Part shown: positions 44,447 through 52,631 of the stretch, piece after piece
Position numbering within the stretch: the stretch's first letter is position 1
How the letters are laid out: every line of letters starts with the position of its first letter
Assembly (NCBI RefSeq): GCF_000284335.1
Contig: NC_017096.1
Coordinates: 1 to 64,000, forward strand
DNA from: Caldisericum exile AZM16c01
GTDB lineage: Bacteria > Caldisericota > Caldisericia > Caldisericales > Caldisericaceae
Direction: 5' to 3'
Length of the DNA: 64,000 nucleotides
The notes under the pieces: generated by a model
What the model saw: the letters and a program-made list of their open reading frames with translations, nothing else
Databases searched by the model: none
Told to the model about the DNA's origin: nothing
Made by a program: the position numbers and the translations under genes

Positions 44447-44614
44447 AGGTATGTGGGGAAGTGATGATTTTTATCCGGTCATTGGTTTATTAAAACCGTT
44501 CGAAATGTTAAAACCACTTCCCCTTTTCCTCAAGAACCTGCACTTGGTACATTAGGCACATTAGCCTGTATTTACGATGATAGGTCAAGAGGAAAACTCA
44601 ATAATCACATACCT
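44447..44614 (+). ncRNA. Candidate IS110 bridge RNA, copy 1
   Basis: The region upstream of the transposase folds as a three-way structure. An outer stem AGGTATGTG/CACATACCT (44447-44455 with 44606-44614) encloses hairpin A GGGGAAGTG/CACTTCCCC (44455-44463 with 44515-44523) and hairpin B TTTTCCTC/GAGGAAAA (44524-44531 with 44589-44596), each with a large loop. Loop A contains CGTTCGAAATG (44497-44507), the exact complement of the right target flank CATTTCGAACG, plus GTCATT (44478-44483) in target sense. Loop B contains GGTACATT (44545-44552), matching the right end, and TACGATGA (44573-44580), complementary to the left end TCATCGTA (44374-44381). This is the target-loop/donor-loop layout of IS110 bridge RNAs. 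The RNA 5' end is not known and may lie nearer 44390-44430. Confidence 0.8.
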
Positions 44615-44648
44615 AAAATAACTATTACCATTATAGGAGGTTGGATAG

Positions 44649-46067
44649 ATGGAGTCAATACTTGCTATTGGTATTGATGTTTCAAAAGAGAAACTCGATG
44701 TGTCTTTCTTTGATGGCAAAAAGAGAAAGAGTCGTGTCTTCTCAAACAAAGATGAAGGTATTGAAGATCTAATAAAAGAAATTGAAAAGAGAATTAAAAA
44801 GGAGTTTGAATTAGAGAAGAAATTAGAAGAAACGAAAAAAGGTACAAAGAAAAGCAAAAAGAAAAATGATACTAATACCAATACTAATAGTATTACTAAT
44901 AGTACTACCAATAGTATTGCTAATACTACCACTACTGATAATACTCCTACTATTACCGAAGTTCATATCCTCTTTGAATCAACTGGTTCATACCATGCAA
45001 GACTTGCACTTCAGTTGCTTAAGTGGAAAAGAGGAATTGGAGAACATAAAGCAAATGAAGATAGATTATACAATATACCCATCTTCATCTATGTCATTAA
45101 TCCATTGGTAATAAGAAAGTATACTGAAGAATCCCTTGATAGAGCATCAACAGATAAAATTGCATCAGAGACAATCTGTCAGTATGTGTATGAGGCAGTT
45201 TCAAGTAATAGATCAAACATATCCTCAAGACAGTATGAGACTCTTAGGTCATTTTTGTTAGATTCCTCATATGAAGATAAACTTGAGATAAAGATACTCA
45301 TTAAAACCCTTGAAGGACTCAAAAGAACAAGGACAAGAATACTCAATGAGATAGAGGCATTAGAGCAATATCCAGATTCATATGCTCATGATGCAATAGA
45401 GAGTCTAAAGAGAGTATTAATTGAATTAGAGAAAGAGATAAAAGAGATAGAAAAGAAGATAGACAATGTAATTAAAAACAAGGAGAAATACAGAGAACTA
45501 TTCATAAGACTCACAGGTATACCAGGTATAGGTAAAAGAACTGCCTCTGCTATCATTGCATACTTTGGCACATTTGATTCATTTAACGATGCAAAGGAGG
45601 TTTCCTCATATGTAGGACTTACACCATCAATAAAGGAATCTGGCAAGAGTGTAAAAAGAGCATCATACAACATATCAAAGATGGGAAATCCATATCTAAG
45701 ACAATTACTCTACATGGCATCTCTATCTGCATCAAGATACAATACTCAGTGCAAATTGCTATACAATAGACTCCTCACTAAGGGAAAGGAGAAGAAACTC
45801 ATACATATTGCAGTTGCAAATAAACTCATAAGACAGGCATTCTCAATTGTGAAGCTCAATAAGTCATATGATCCAATATATGGATTAGATGAGGATATGG
45901 GAAAAGAGATCCTTAAGGAACATGAAAGAATAAAAGAAAAGAAAGCATTAATGAAAATTCTAAAACAACAGAAAGAGAAGAAGGAAAAGATCAATACCAC
46001 CATCAATAACATACCTATACCATTAGATAACACATTAAACCACTATCCAAATATTGCAGAATACTGA
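44649..46067 (+). CDS. IS110-family transposase (DEDD recombinase), copy 1
   Basis: The 472-residue recombinase begins MESILAIGIDVSKEKLDVSF, the RuvC-like DEDD domain start, with HILFESTGSYH as the next acidic strand. The C-terminal Transposase_20 domain has IPGIGKRTASAIIAYFG and the serine-bearing KRASYNISKMGNPYLRQLLY stretch. An unusual insert (about 75-105) rich in Lys then Thr/Asn/Ser (KKKNDTNTNTNSITNSTTNS) interrupts the N-terminal domain. Start chosen after GGAGG (44636-44640). Opposite-strand frames here are shadows. Confidence 0.95.
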   Translation: MESILAIGIDVSKEKLDVSFFDGKKRKSRVFSNKDEGIEDLIKEIEKRIKKEFELEKKLEETKKGTKKSKKKNDTNTNTNSITNSTTNSIANTTTTDNTPTITEVHILFESTGSYHARLALQLLKWKRGIGEHKANEDRLYNIPIFIYVINPLVIRKYTEESLDRASTDKIASETICQYVYEAVSSNRSNISSRQYETLRSFLLDSSYEDKLEIKILIKTLEGLKRTRTRILNEIEALEQYPDSYAHDAIESLKRVLIELEKEIKEIEKKIDNVIKNKEKYRELFIRLTGIPGIGKRTASAIIAYFGTFDSFNDAKEVSSYVGLTPSIKESGKSVKRASYNISKMGNPYLRQLLYMASLSASRYNTQCKLLYNRLLTKGKEKKLIHIAVANKLIRQAFSIVKLNKSYDPIYGLDEDMGKEILKEHERIKEKKALMKILKQQKEKKEKINTTINNIPIPLDNTLNHYPNIAEY

Positions 46068-46140
46068 TAACTACTATATGGAAAACAATTTTCTAAAAAC
46101 TTTCAAAATTCTCATGAAAAGGTATTGACTTAACACGGTA

Positions 46141-46290
46141 CATTTCGAACGTAGTGAGAAATCTCCTTAGTTCAATCTGAGGGGGCAAAAACCCCCTCAG
46201 CGCTCCCCCCCAAGAAAATCTTTTTGTCCTTTCAGGGGGAGTTAGAGGGGGAGGTTCGTAAGTCCCCCTCTAATATAGGTATTTTGCTCC
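46141..46290. repeat. Dispersed repeat right of IS110 copy 1 (block R7)
   Basis: Begins with the target sequence CATTTCGAACG and continues AGTGAGAAATCTCC, then CCCCCTCAG and GGGGGAGTTAGAGGGGG modules. The same series with many differences follows IS110 copy 2, so the two insertions are in two diverged copies of the same repeat. Confidence 0.82.
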
Positions 46291-46373
46291 TGCAGCTACT
46301 ACATTTATATTCTCTCTTGTCAAGAGGTTTTTAAAAGGATTTACAAAATATTTTTTAATTTTTTCTTCGTATA

Positions 46374-46402
46374 TTAGATACAAAAACTCTCAAAAAAGTT
46401 CC
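46374..46402 (-). promoter_or_regulatory. Degenerate ECF-type promoter
   Basis: On the minus strand GGAACT (46402-46397), 17 bp, ATCTAA (46379-46374). The spacer TTTTTGAGAGTTTTTGT is close to the well-formed copies, but the -10 lacks GTCTTA. It points into IS110 copy 1, with no related gene beyond it. Confidence 0.5.
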
Positions 46403-46440
46403 AGAATTTCGAGAAGAATTTTCAAAAAAGTTTTTTCCAC

Positions 46441-47357
46441 ACAATCAGCTTATAATTTCTGAGGAAAGCATACGATAACTCTTTTTACTCTATACAAATT
46501 CTTATACATGCTTTTTTGGATTTTGCTTATGCTAAATTTCTCAAACTCCAATCTCCATTTTTTGCTGTCAAGTGTTTTTCGATTTACCCTTCTCATTCAA
46601 CATTTCTCATTTCTTATTCAACATTTATAATCCAACATCTCTCATCCAGCATCCTACATTCATACTACATCACCTTCCTCATCACAAGCAATATACAAAC
46701 TAAAATCTCTATTTTTCATTTTCTTTCTGCTCATCAAAATTTTCTGCCTCTATATATAAGATGCAAAGCTTGCAAAAAAGTTCCATCATTTTTCAAAATA
46801 TTTCCTTGAATTTTATACTATGCGATTGAGAAGCAAAGAAGTTCAGTAAATTTATAAGAAGTTTAAAAAATTTTCATCGCATCGATATGTTGTGACGAAG
46901 TAAGCTCGATATCTCATTTATATCCTTTCTAGGCAAACAAAATATACTATCCTCAATCCAAAAATTTACCTGAAATTATTTCAGAGTGAAGCGGTCTTTC
47001 TGAGGAGCACTTTTTAGGACGAAAAACCTCTATTTTGTCATACCGAACTTGTTTTAGCATCTCTGTTATAGTAACATACAAATCAAAAACCGAGACTCTT
47101 CGCAAATACAGCTCAGAGTGACAAAAAAGTTGTCTTTCTGAACGAAGTGAAGAATATCCTATTTGTCTTTTACTTTTCTGGAGGAATATTCAAAATTCAT
47201 AGTGCATAAAAACAGGAGCTTTTCGTCATGCGGAAATGGAGGAGCTCCTGATATTATTCGTTGCTAAATTTTTCAGATACTTTTAAATTATTTTTAAAAG
47301 CCGCAGGCATAGGACCTATGTTCATATAAGAGAATTGCCTAATTCTTCGAGGTTCCT
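46441..47357. other. Gene-free decayed region
   Basis: About 900 bp without a supportable gene. It contains a pyrimidine-rich stretch with loosely repeated TTCTCATTCAACATTT-like units (46590-46660), a degenerate ECF-type promoter at 46757-46784, and a GTCTTTCTGAACGAAGTG repeat-family unit near 47130. A 97-residue frame at 46516 is low-complexity and not convincing. Confidence 0.55.
46757..46784 (-). promoter_or_regulatory. Degenerate ECF-type promoter
   Basis: Minus strand GGAACT (46784-46779), 16 bp, ATCTTA (46762-46757), followed by TATATAG. It resembles the well-formed ECF promoters of the island but has no gene downstream. Confidence 0.45.
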
Positions 47358-48545
47358 TTACTCTTCAACGAACCTTCTAACAAGGAAGTCGACAACCATA
47401 AACCAGCTATCTTTTTCCATCCTTTTTGTACTGAGCAAGTTGTTTATCAATTTTATTTAGCTCTTTTACGCTATTATTCCAGCTGCTGATAATTTCTTCT
47501 GCAGAAACGTCACGCGCTTTTTTATCTGGATAATTTATTATATCCGGATATTCCATCCAATCTTTTCAAAGTGCCGCAACTATTTAAGACATTTGATGTT
47601 TCACAGGGGTAATCGAATAAAAGTTATCGTTTTCTGATTTTTCTGCGTCTTCATAGTTTCCAGTAGAATATTCGTAAATTTTCTTGCCCCACGTTTTGCT
47701 TTTTATTCTGGAAGACACTGCTTGCCTTTCTTTTTCTGCTCTTTCCTTGAGAGAATTGCCCTTTTATCTTTTGAAGAATAGTGCCTTCTCTTTACTGAGT
47801 CAACAATTATTTTTCTGTAATCAATACTATTCTTTGCCATCTGTGTATCTGAAAGTGCCACACTCAGACTTCTTTCAATTTGCAGCTTTGTATTGTTCTC
47901 TCTAAATTTCCCTCCGGTTAAACTTCTATAATATGACAGTTTTTCCTCTACCTGCTTAAACAGATTACCATTAATATCTTCAATCCCATTCACTACATAT
48001 GAGAGGTTTAACCAGCTTTCAAAATCTATTTCGTTATTATTTTCGTAATCTAAATTTTTTGCTCAAATTTTTCTAATTCAGACTAGCATGTATTGTAATT
48101 ATTCAGGGCTTCGGCGCATAAATCAGCCGATTTGTTATCAGGTAAATTAAACGGCAGAATACAGTACCCCTCAACCAAAATTTCTTTTGCATATTGCCAC
48201 GTTTTACTCCAGTCGTTTTTTGATACAGCATCTTTCATTTCTTGTGCGAGTATTTCTAAGTTACTGTGCTGATTGGTTAGATTTGAAGGCTTTTCGCCAC
48301 TGTCTATTCTTTTAGTAAGATTCAGCGCCTGTGCGAATTCACTTTTAGCCTCTTTTATTATTTCGCTGTTGTTTTCTGCAGGAAAAGCTTCAAATGCTTT
48401 GCGAATAAAATTAAAATCTGGGAACTGTGAGCTATATTTTTTTTATGGTTTCTGCAATTTCTGTCTCGACATTACTTTTAGAAATAATGTAGCCTGACAG
48501 CACTAATACTAAAATTAGAATTAAACTTAATGTACGAAAATACAT
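47358..48545 (-). pseudogene. Multiply frameshifted gene for an exported protein
   Basis: The minus strand starts with a signal-like segment MYFRTLSLILILVLVLSGYI. After one frame break (an A7 run near 48442) it continues as KYSSQFPDFNFIRKAFEAFP, DWSKTWQYAKEILVEGYCI and ADLCAEALNNYNTC. Later pieces in other frames include KQVEEKLSYYRSLTGGKF and ARDVSAEEIISSWNNSVKEL, ending near EKDSWFMVVDFLVRRFVEE. At least four breaks and several stops make it non-functional. It lies 44 bp after the 48590 gene and was probably the third gene of that ECF-type operon. The family is not recognised. Confidence 0.65.
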
Positions 48546-48589
48546 TTTACAATTATCACAAAAAATGTGCTTCATAAATTATCTACCAA

Positions 48590-49153
48590 TCAGTTGATTT
48601 CAATGTTCAGATTTTTTGGAACCTCTACGTTTACAATAGGCCAGCCTGGACGTGAGATAATCGAACTTTTACGTTCTGGGTCCTCTTTCCATTCTGGATT
48701 TTTAACCCATCTATGTGCTCGTATTTTGAGGGTAATGTTCCTTATTACTACTTCTGGGTTCATATCTTTCGAGCTTTCAACTACAATATTAAAGTATATA
48801 CGTTTTTCTCTGAAAGGCCCTGCTTTCTCATAATGCGGTATTGAAGGTTCAACAGCAATTATACTAAAGCCGCCTCTTAGTGGTTTGGAAATTATTTCTT
48901 CAAATTGAAAAGAAAAAGGCAAATGTGGCTGAATGGACACTATATATGAAATCTGGAGATACTTTTTCTGAGGATTAAAGTTCCATTCAGCATCTTTTAA
49001 CCAATAATTAAGTGCCTCAGTATCGTTATTTAAATTGTGCACCTTCACGCTTTCAACCTTAGCAGTACAGGGGGAAATGTACAATATAATTATTAAAGAA
49101 AAAAGGGCGATAATAGTAATAAAAATAGGAAATTTTCTGCTCATTTTAATCAC
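48590..49153 (-). CDS. Exported protein of unknown function
   Basis: The 187-residue protein has an N-terminal membrane/signal segment (FPIFITIIALFSLIIILYIS) and a strand-rich mature part (LQISYIVSIQPHLPFSFQFE; KRIYFNIVVESSKDMNPEVV). I do not recognise the family. The start is either GTG 49153 or ATG 49144; AAAGGA lies just upstream of both. It follows the Amidase_6-type gene by 11 bp and is likely cotranscribed. Confidence 0.65.
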   Translation of the reverse strand: MIKMSRKFPIFITIIALFSLIIILYISPCTAKVESVKVHNLNNDTEALNYWLKDAEWNFNPQKKYLQISYIVSIQPHLPFSFQFEEIISKPLRGGFSIIAVEPSIPHYEKAGPFREKRIYFNIVVESSKDMNPEVVIRNITLKIRAHRWVKNPEWKEDPERKSSIISRPGWPIVNVEVPKNLNIEIN

Positions 49154-49164
49154 AATCCTTTACT

Positions 49165-50061
49165 TTAGTGGAAATGCAAAAGAAAAAAGTGGTCAATAGT
49201 ATTTCTGTTAATTATTTCTTGTAGGGAACTGTCGACACAATCATATCCATTAGGACCAGAATGATAAGTTAAGTATATTTCTCCATTTTCCTTTTTGGTC
49301 ACAATTGTTGAATGCCATTTACTACCACCAGTTTCAAGTTGGATAACGTCTCCTGGAACAGCGGAAGCCCTCAGAGAATTAGCCTGACTTATTGCAAATA
49401 CCGTAGGGAATGCATTATTCTTATATTGACTTTGATATGTATAGAAATCTCCTACAACAGACCAAGAAGTAGACCATGCCCATCTTGATTGCAAACACCA
49501 CCACTGTGCCTTATTTACATACCATTTTGTGAAAGTTGAATAACTTGAACAAGTCCCACTTCCATCAATTGGAACATTCCCTGCGTTTACCACTTGACTT
49601 GCAAAATTAGTACAATCTCCCCCCTTGTTTCTAAAATCAGGAAAATTTGGATTTTGACCGTATCCGGCGTTTATAGAATACTTATAAGCGTAATTCACTG
49701 CAGAAGATGAATTATATACCCATGTAGTACTTTGAGTGTTATGAGTTTCAATAACATCATTTAGACAACTTTTACATTGTTCTGGATAAAGGATCTCTGG
49801 ATGTGCATAATAATAAGCAGCGTATTTCAATATTTTTCTGAAATAAGTGGATTTTTGCAGATCTTTATTATACTCACCCCATAGCAAGTTATTTAAAAAA
49901 TCGAAATACTCAGAGGTGCCTTCCTTTAGATTGAATCCTTTTAAGTTAATGTAATTTACAATTTCCTGCTTACCCATAGTATAATCATCCGCTGAGACAT
50001 TAAAAAACATTGAACTTAATACCATTGCCACAATTACTAAAACAATAATTATTTTTTTCAC
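49165..50061 (-). CDS. Secreted Amidase_6-type (papain-like) protein
   Basis: The 298-residue protein has a signal peptide (MKKIIIVLVIVAMVLSSMFF, cleavage near VSA-D). Its C-terminal half matches the putative amidase domain: AVNYAYKYS then GGDCTNFASQVVNAG with likely nucleophile Cys150, and a candidate His250 in KWHSTIVT. Such domains are papain-like hydrolases of peptides or cell-wall bonds; the substrate is unknown. GTG start with GGGAG upstream. An ECF-type promoter faces it from 51259-51287 but is separated by a nested transposon remnant. Confidence 0.82.
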   Translation of the reverse strand: MKKIIIVLVIVAMVLSSMFFNVSADDYTMGKQEIVNYINLKGFNLKEGTSEYFDFLNNLLWGEYNKDLQKSTYFRKILKYAAYYYAHPEILYPEQCKSCLNDVIETHNTQSTTWVYNSSSAVNYAYKYSINAGYGQNPNFPDFRNKGGDCTNFASQVVNAGNVPIDGSGTCSSYSTFTKWYVNKAQWWCLQSRWAWSTSWSVVGDFYTYQSQYKNNAFPTVFAISQANSLRASAVPGDVIQLETGGSKWHSTIVTKKENGEIYLTYHSGPNGYDCVDSSLQEIINRNTIDHFFLLHFH

Positions 50062-50308
50062 GCTTTTCTCCCTTATAATTTTATCCTAAATTGAGCGATT
50101 TTTTTATCACTCTAAAAAATTTTAGTGCTTTTTTGAAAAATTTAAAGTTTTTAAGCATATTTTTTCTACTTTCACATTTTACTCTGATTTAGATGATTCA
50201 AACACATGGTAATCTAAGCAATTTTGATGTGTTTTATGTATTTTAAGAATAGTTACCCTGCCCCTAATGTTTTGGGAGGAAAATTTGAGAAATTGATTAT
50301 ACCTGTCT

Positions 50309-50975
50309 CTATGCAATAGTAGGTGGATTATTACATCTTTCCCAAAGTAATGGGATGTTCAGTCTTTCATAGATATACTGAGAGACTTTGAGAATGATTC
50401 TTCTTCCTGTGTGGATAATCTTATTTGCATTGTCGATGAGCATTCTCCTAAATGTTGTGGGATAACTTCTTACGTCAATGATACCCTTTGCTACATCTCT
50501 TTTGAATGACTCGTAGAGAAAGAATGACAAGACTACTGAATAATAGAATGCTCCCCGGAAGAAATCTCTTGAAAGGCATCTCTTCTGTCCCAAACTCTTT
50601 CAATGCCCTGTTAATAAGTTCATCATTACCTCTATTGTGGTATGATTCTATGATTGTTTCTCCCATGAAGTATTCTTCTTTTTCTGCTTTAATGAAGATA
50701 TCATTAAGTTCTTCGTCAATACCAAGGTTCGTATAGATTATCCTCTCGCTATCTTCTCTTGCAAATGGAAGCACTGTTTCTCCTCTATCGTTTATGAAAG
50801 GCTTGAGGTAGATAGCACGCCTTCCTTTATCCCAACTTTTTCTTTTGTCTATGAAGTCTACAAACTCCCATATATTTTCTTTTCCAAGGTAACAAAGGTA
50901 CCTTGCAAACAGTGCAAGACCTGCTCTATCTGATAGTGTATCTGATGTTTTCTCAATACTGTCTATCCATTAATC
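50309..50975 (-). pseudogene. Truncated DDE transposase, IS1380-like
   Basis: Minus-strand frames read IEKTSDTLSDRAGLALFARY, then after an internal deletion RGETVLPFAREDSERIIY, ETIIESYHNRGNDELINRAL and KEFGTEEMPFKRFLPG, and after a frame shift FYYSVVLSFFLYESFKRDV... to the end. The E..HNRGNDE stretch resembles the C-terminal acidic motif of IS1380/IS4-type enzymes. The catalytic middle is missing. Confidence 0.65.
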
Positions 50976-51111
50976 CTTTGTTTCGTTACTCTTTTCCTAC
51001 GAATATCTCATACGTGTTCTTCTGTTGCTTGCATTTTTTATCATTTTTGTCTTACTTCTTTGTATTCGCTACTCCTTTCCTGCGAATATCATAATATCAC
51101 CTCAGTAGTAT

Positions 51112-51154
51112 GATAGTGCCTTATCACCCACTAAGTGAAGGCACTATCTTTTTT
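51112..51154. terminator. Long hairpin at the edge of the nested IS remnant
   Basis: Eleven-pair stem GATAGTGCCTT/AAGGCACTATC (51112-51122 with 51138-51148) followed by TTTTTT on the plus strand. It may be a terminator or part of the IS1380-like element's end. Confidence 0.6.
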
Positions 51155-51258
51155 AATATGTGCTTAAATTATACATTAAATCTATGTTTTACCAAAGAAA
51201 AATACAGGGAGAATTTGGAGAATCGCTCAGATTAGGCATAAATTTCTCCTCTCATATA

Positions 51259-51287
51259 TAAGACTTTCAAACTGCCAAAAAAGTTCC
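51259..51287 (-). promoter_or_regulatory. ECF-type promoter (operon 50061)
   Basis: Minus strand GGAACT (51287-51282), 17 bp, GTCTTA (51264-51259), then TATATGAGAGGAG. It is nearly identical to the copies at 55455 and 59005. It would have driven the Amidase_6-type operon before element E1 inserted. Confidence 0.75.
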
Positions 51288-51367
51288 ACATTTTTGAAAG
51301 AATTTTTCTATTTTTTTCTTAAGAGGGTGCCTTTAAGCACTCTCAAACTAATTACTTAAATAAATCT

Positions 51368-51943
51368 TTATTTTATAGGGTTTTCGAAGATTATCTGAAC
51401 CTTGGCTTCAGGGAGAAGCATTTTTGTTAAATCAGAATATTCATGGTAGCAATAGATAAATTTATTAATCTCAAAATTTTCAGGTAGTTCAAAAATAACC
51501 CATCCTGAAGCTACTTTTCCTTCTAATTTTCCCATTCCAATTACAGATGGATGGTCTTCTCCAAAAAGGGAAACTATTTCAGGTGGAGAAAGACTAAGTT
51601 GATAGATTTCTCTTCTACCAATTTTTCCTTCCAGATAAATTCCGCACGTATTGTACGAATCTAGCGAATCCCAACCAACATAACTTCCAAAGCGTCCTCC
51701 TGTTCTGTCCTTGCTTCCATCTAACAGCACCTCAAATGCGATGTATTTTTTTGTCCCTGGTTCTTTTTCTTTAATAGGTGGGTAAACTCTTTTATAATCT
51801 AACACAGTTATGTAAATTCCTGTGAATCCAAGTTGTGCTCTTTCATTCATATCAATAGTTTTAGTTCCTCTACCCGCAAGATTGCAAAAAGGAGTTATAA
51901 TTGTTCTTAGAATTAAGAGTATAATAATTATTGCTTTATTCAT
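51368..51943 (-). CDS. Exported DUF4352-like protein
   Basis: The 191-residue protein starts MNKAIIIILLILRTIITPFC, a signal or lipoprotein-type N-terminus. The mature part is a strand-rich domain (GFTGIYITVLDYKRV... KYIAFEVLLDGS... LEGKVASGWVIFELPENFE), the pattern of DUF4352 immunoglobulin-like domains. The role is unknown. Its ATG overlaps the stop of the preceding (frameshifted) gene, so it is the third gene of the 53198 operon. Confidence 0.7.
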   Translation of the reverse strand: MNKAIIIILLILRTIITPFCNLAGRGTKTIDMNERAQLGFTGIYITVLDYKRVYPPIKEKEPGTKKYIAFEVLLDGSKDRTGGRFGSYVGWDSLDSYNTCGIYLEGKIGRREIYQLSLSPPEIVSLFGEDHPSVIGMGKLEGKVASGWVIFELPENFEINKFIYCYHEYSDLTKMLLPEAKVQIIFENPIK

Positions 51944-52574
51944 AATCTAAGGTCTCCAATAAATTATTCTTCTCAAGTTCTGCAAACACATTTGGTGCAT
52001 ATCCATCCCACGAGTTTGTTTTCTCATGTTTTGGATTCTTTACAAAGTGAGTGTCGGCAGAAGGGTCAACTAAAAAAAGCTAATTTATCATTTCTTAGTT
52101 TTTGCATGTCCTTATTTTGGATATTTCCGACAATAGCAATAAATCCTTTGAATTCTGCATTGTTTCTTTGTAACATATCTAAGAGCAGGTTTTTGTCATA
52201 AAGCATTCCGTTCTCGGGAGAAACAAAGAAAGTTCCATTAAGATTTGTTTCTTTTTCAATACTTTTCCCTCTATTGCAAGTACTTCAATATAATATTCCT
52301 TAACAAGTTTTTCAAGTTCCTCCTCGCTTACATATTTCGAGAATATGATCGTCACAAAATATTTTTCAAAAGGAGATTTCTCGGTTTTTACCTTATCAAG
52401 AGCTTTATCTATCTTATTCTTATAATTGAGGAGGGAATCCTTACTTAAAGAAAATTCTTTTGCAATAGAAAACATATCAAAGAAAGGTTTATCCTGTGAG
52501 TATGCTTTCAGGAAGCCAAATGCCCCCAAGGTAATGGATTCTAATATTACTCCAATGATTATTAATTTTCTCAT
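51936..52574 (-). pseudogene. Exported protein gene with two compensating homopolymer frameshifts
   Basis: Starts MRKLIIIGVILESITLGAFG (signal-like) and runs about 100 residues to EVLAIEG. An A4 run near 52270 appears one base short; the next frame continues KSIEKETNLNGTFFVSPENG, LLLDMLQRNNAEFKGFIAIV and MQKLRNDKLAFF. A T7 run near 52079 appears one base long; the original frame resumes as VDPSADTHFVKNPKHEKTNS and ends NNLLETLDYE. The joined protein would be about 212 residues. Because every segment keeps protein-like sequence, the breaks are recent, switchable, or sequencing errors. Family not recognised. Confidence 0.7.
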
Positions 52575-52631
52575 ATTAACCTCCTAATACCAGGGATAAT
52601 CCCGACTTTTATGTTCCTTGGACATCCCTGG

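Larger units (their letters stand above)
44375..46142 (+). mobile_element. IS110-family element, copy 1
   Basis: The element spans one core dinucleotide CA (44375-44376), the left end, a non-coding region of about 270 bp with a candidate bridge RNA, the DEDD transposase gene, a short right end, and the second CA (46141-46142). The copy at 53371-55138 is offset by exactly 8996 bp and differs by one silent base (45206). There are no terminal inverted repeats, as expected for IS110. Boundaries are inferred from where the guide loops place the core. The right flank is the dispersed repeat (CATTTCGAACG...). Confidence 0.85.
50095..51236. mobile_element. Transposon remnant E1 (ends kept, interior replaced)
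   Basis: The ends are inverted-repeat-like: CCTAAATTGAGCGATT at 50095 and, on the other strand, CCTAATCTGAGCGATT ending at 51236. About 65-75 bp at each end resemble the opposite ends of element E2 (61525-62775), so E1 is an inverted relative. Its rve transposase is gone and an IS1380-like remnant occupies the middle. E1 lies between an ECF-type promoter (51259-51287) and the Amidase_6-type gene (50061). Confidence 0.65.

Noticed and set aside
44429-44579. Alternative stem CATCGTAA/TTACGATG in the IS110 leader
   Set aside because: It is a perfect 8-bp match but would cross the better nested three-way fold. The TACGATG strand is explained as the donor guide complementary to the left end.
46516-46809. 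97-residue plus-strand frame
   Set aside because: Composition is biased by a pyrimidine-rich tract, there is no ribosome-binding site, and it overlaps a degenerate minus-strand ECF promoter.
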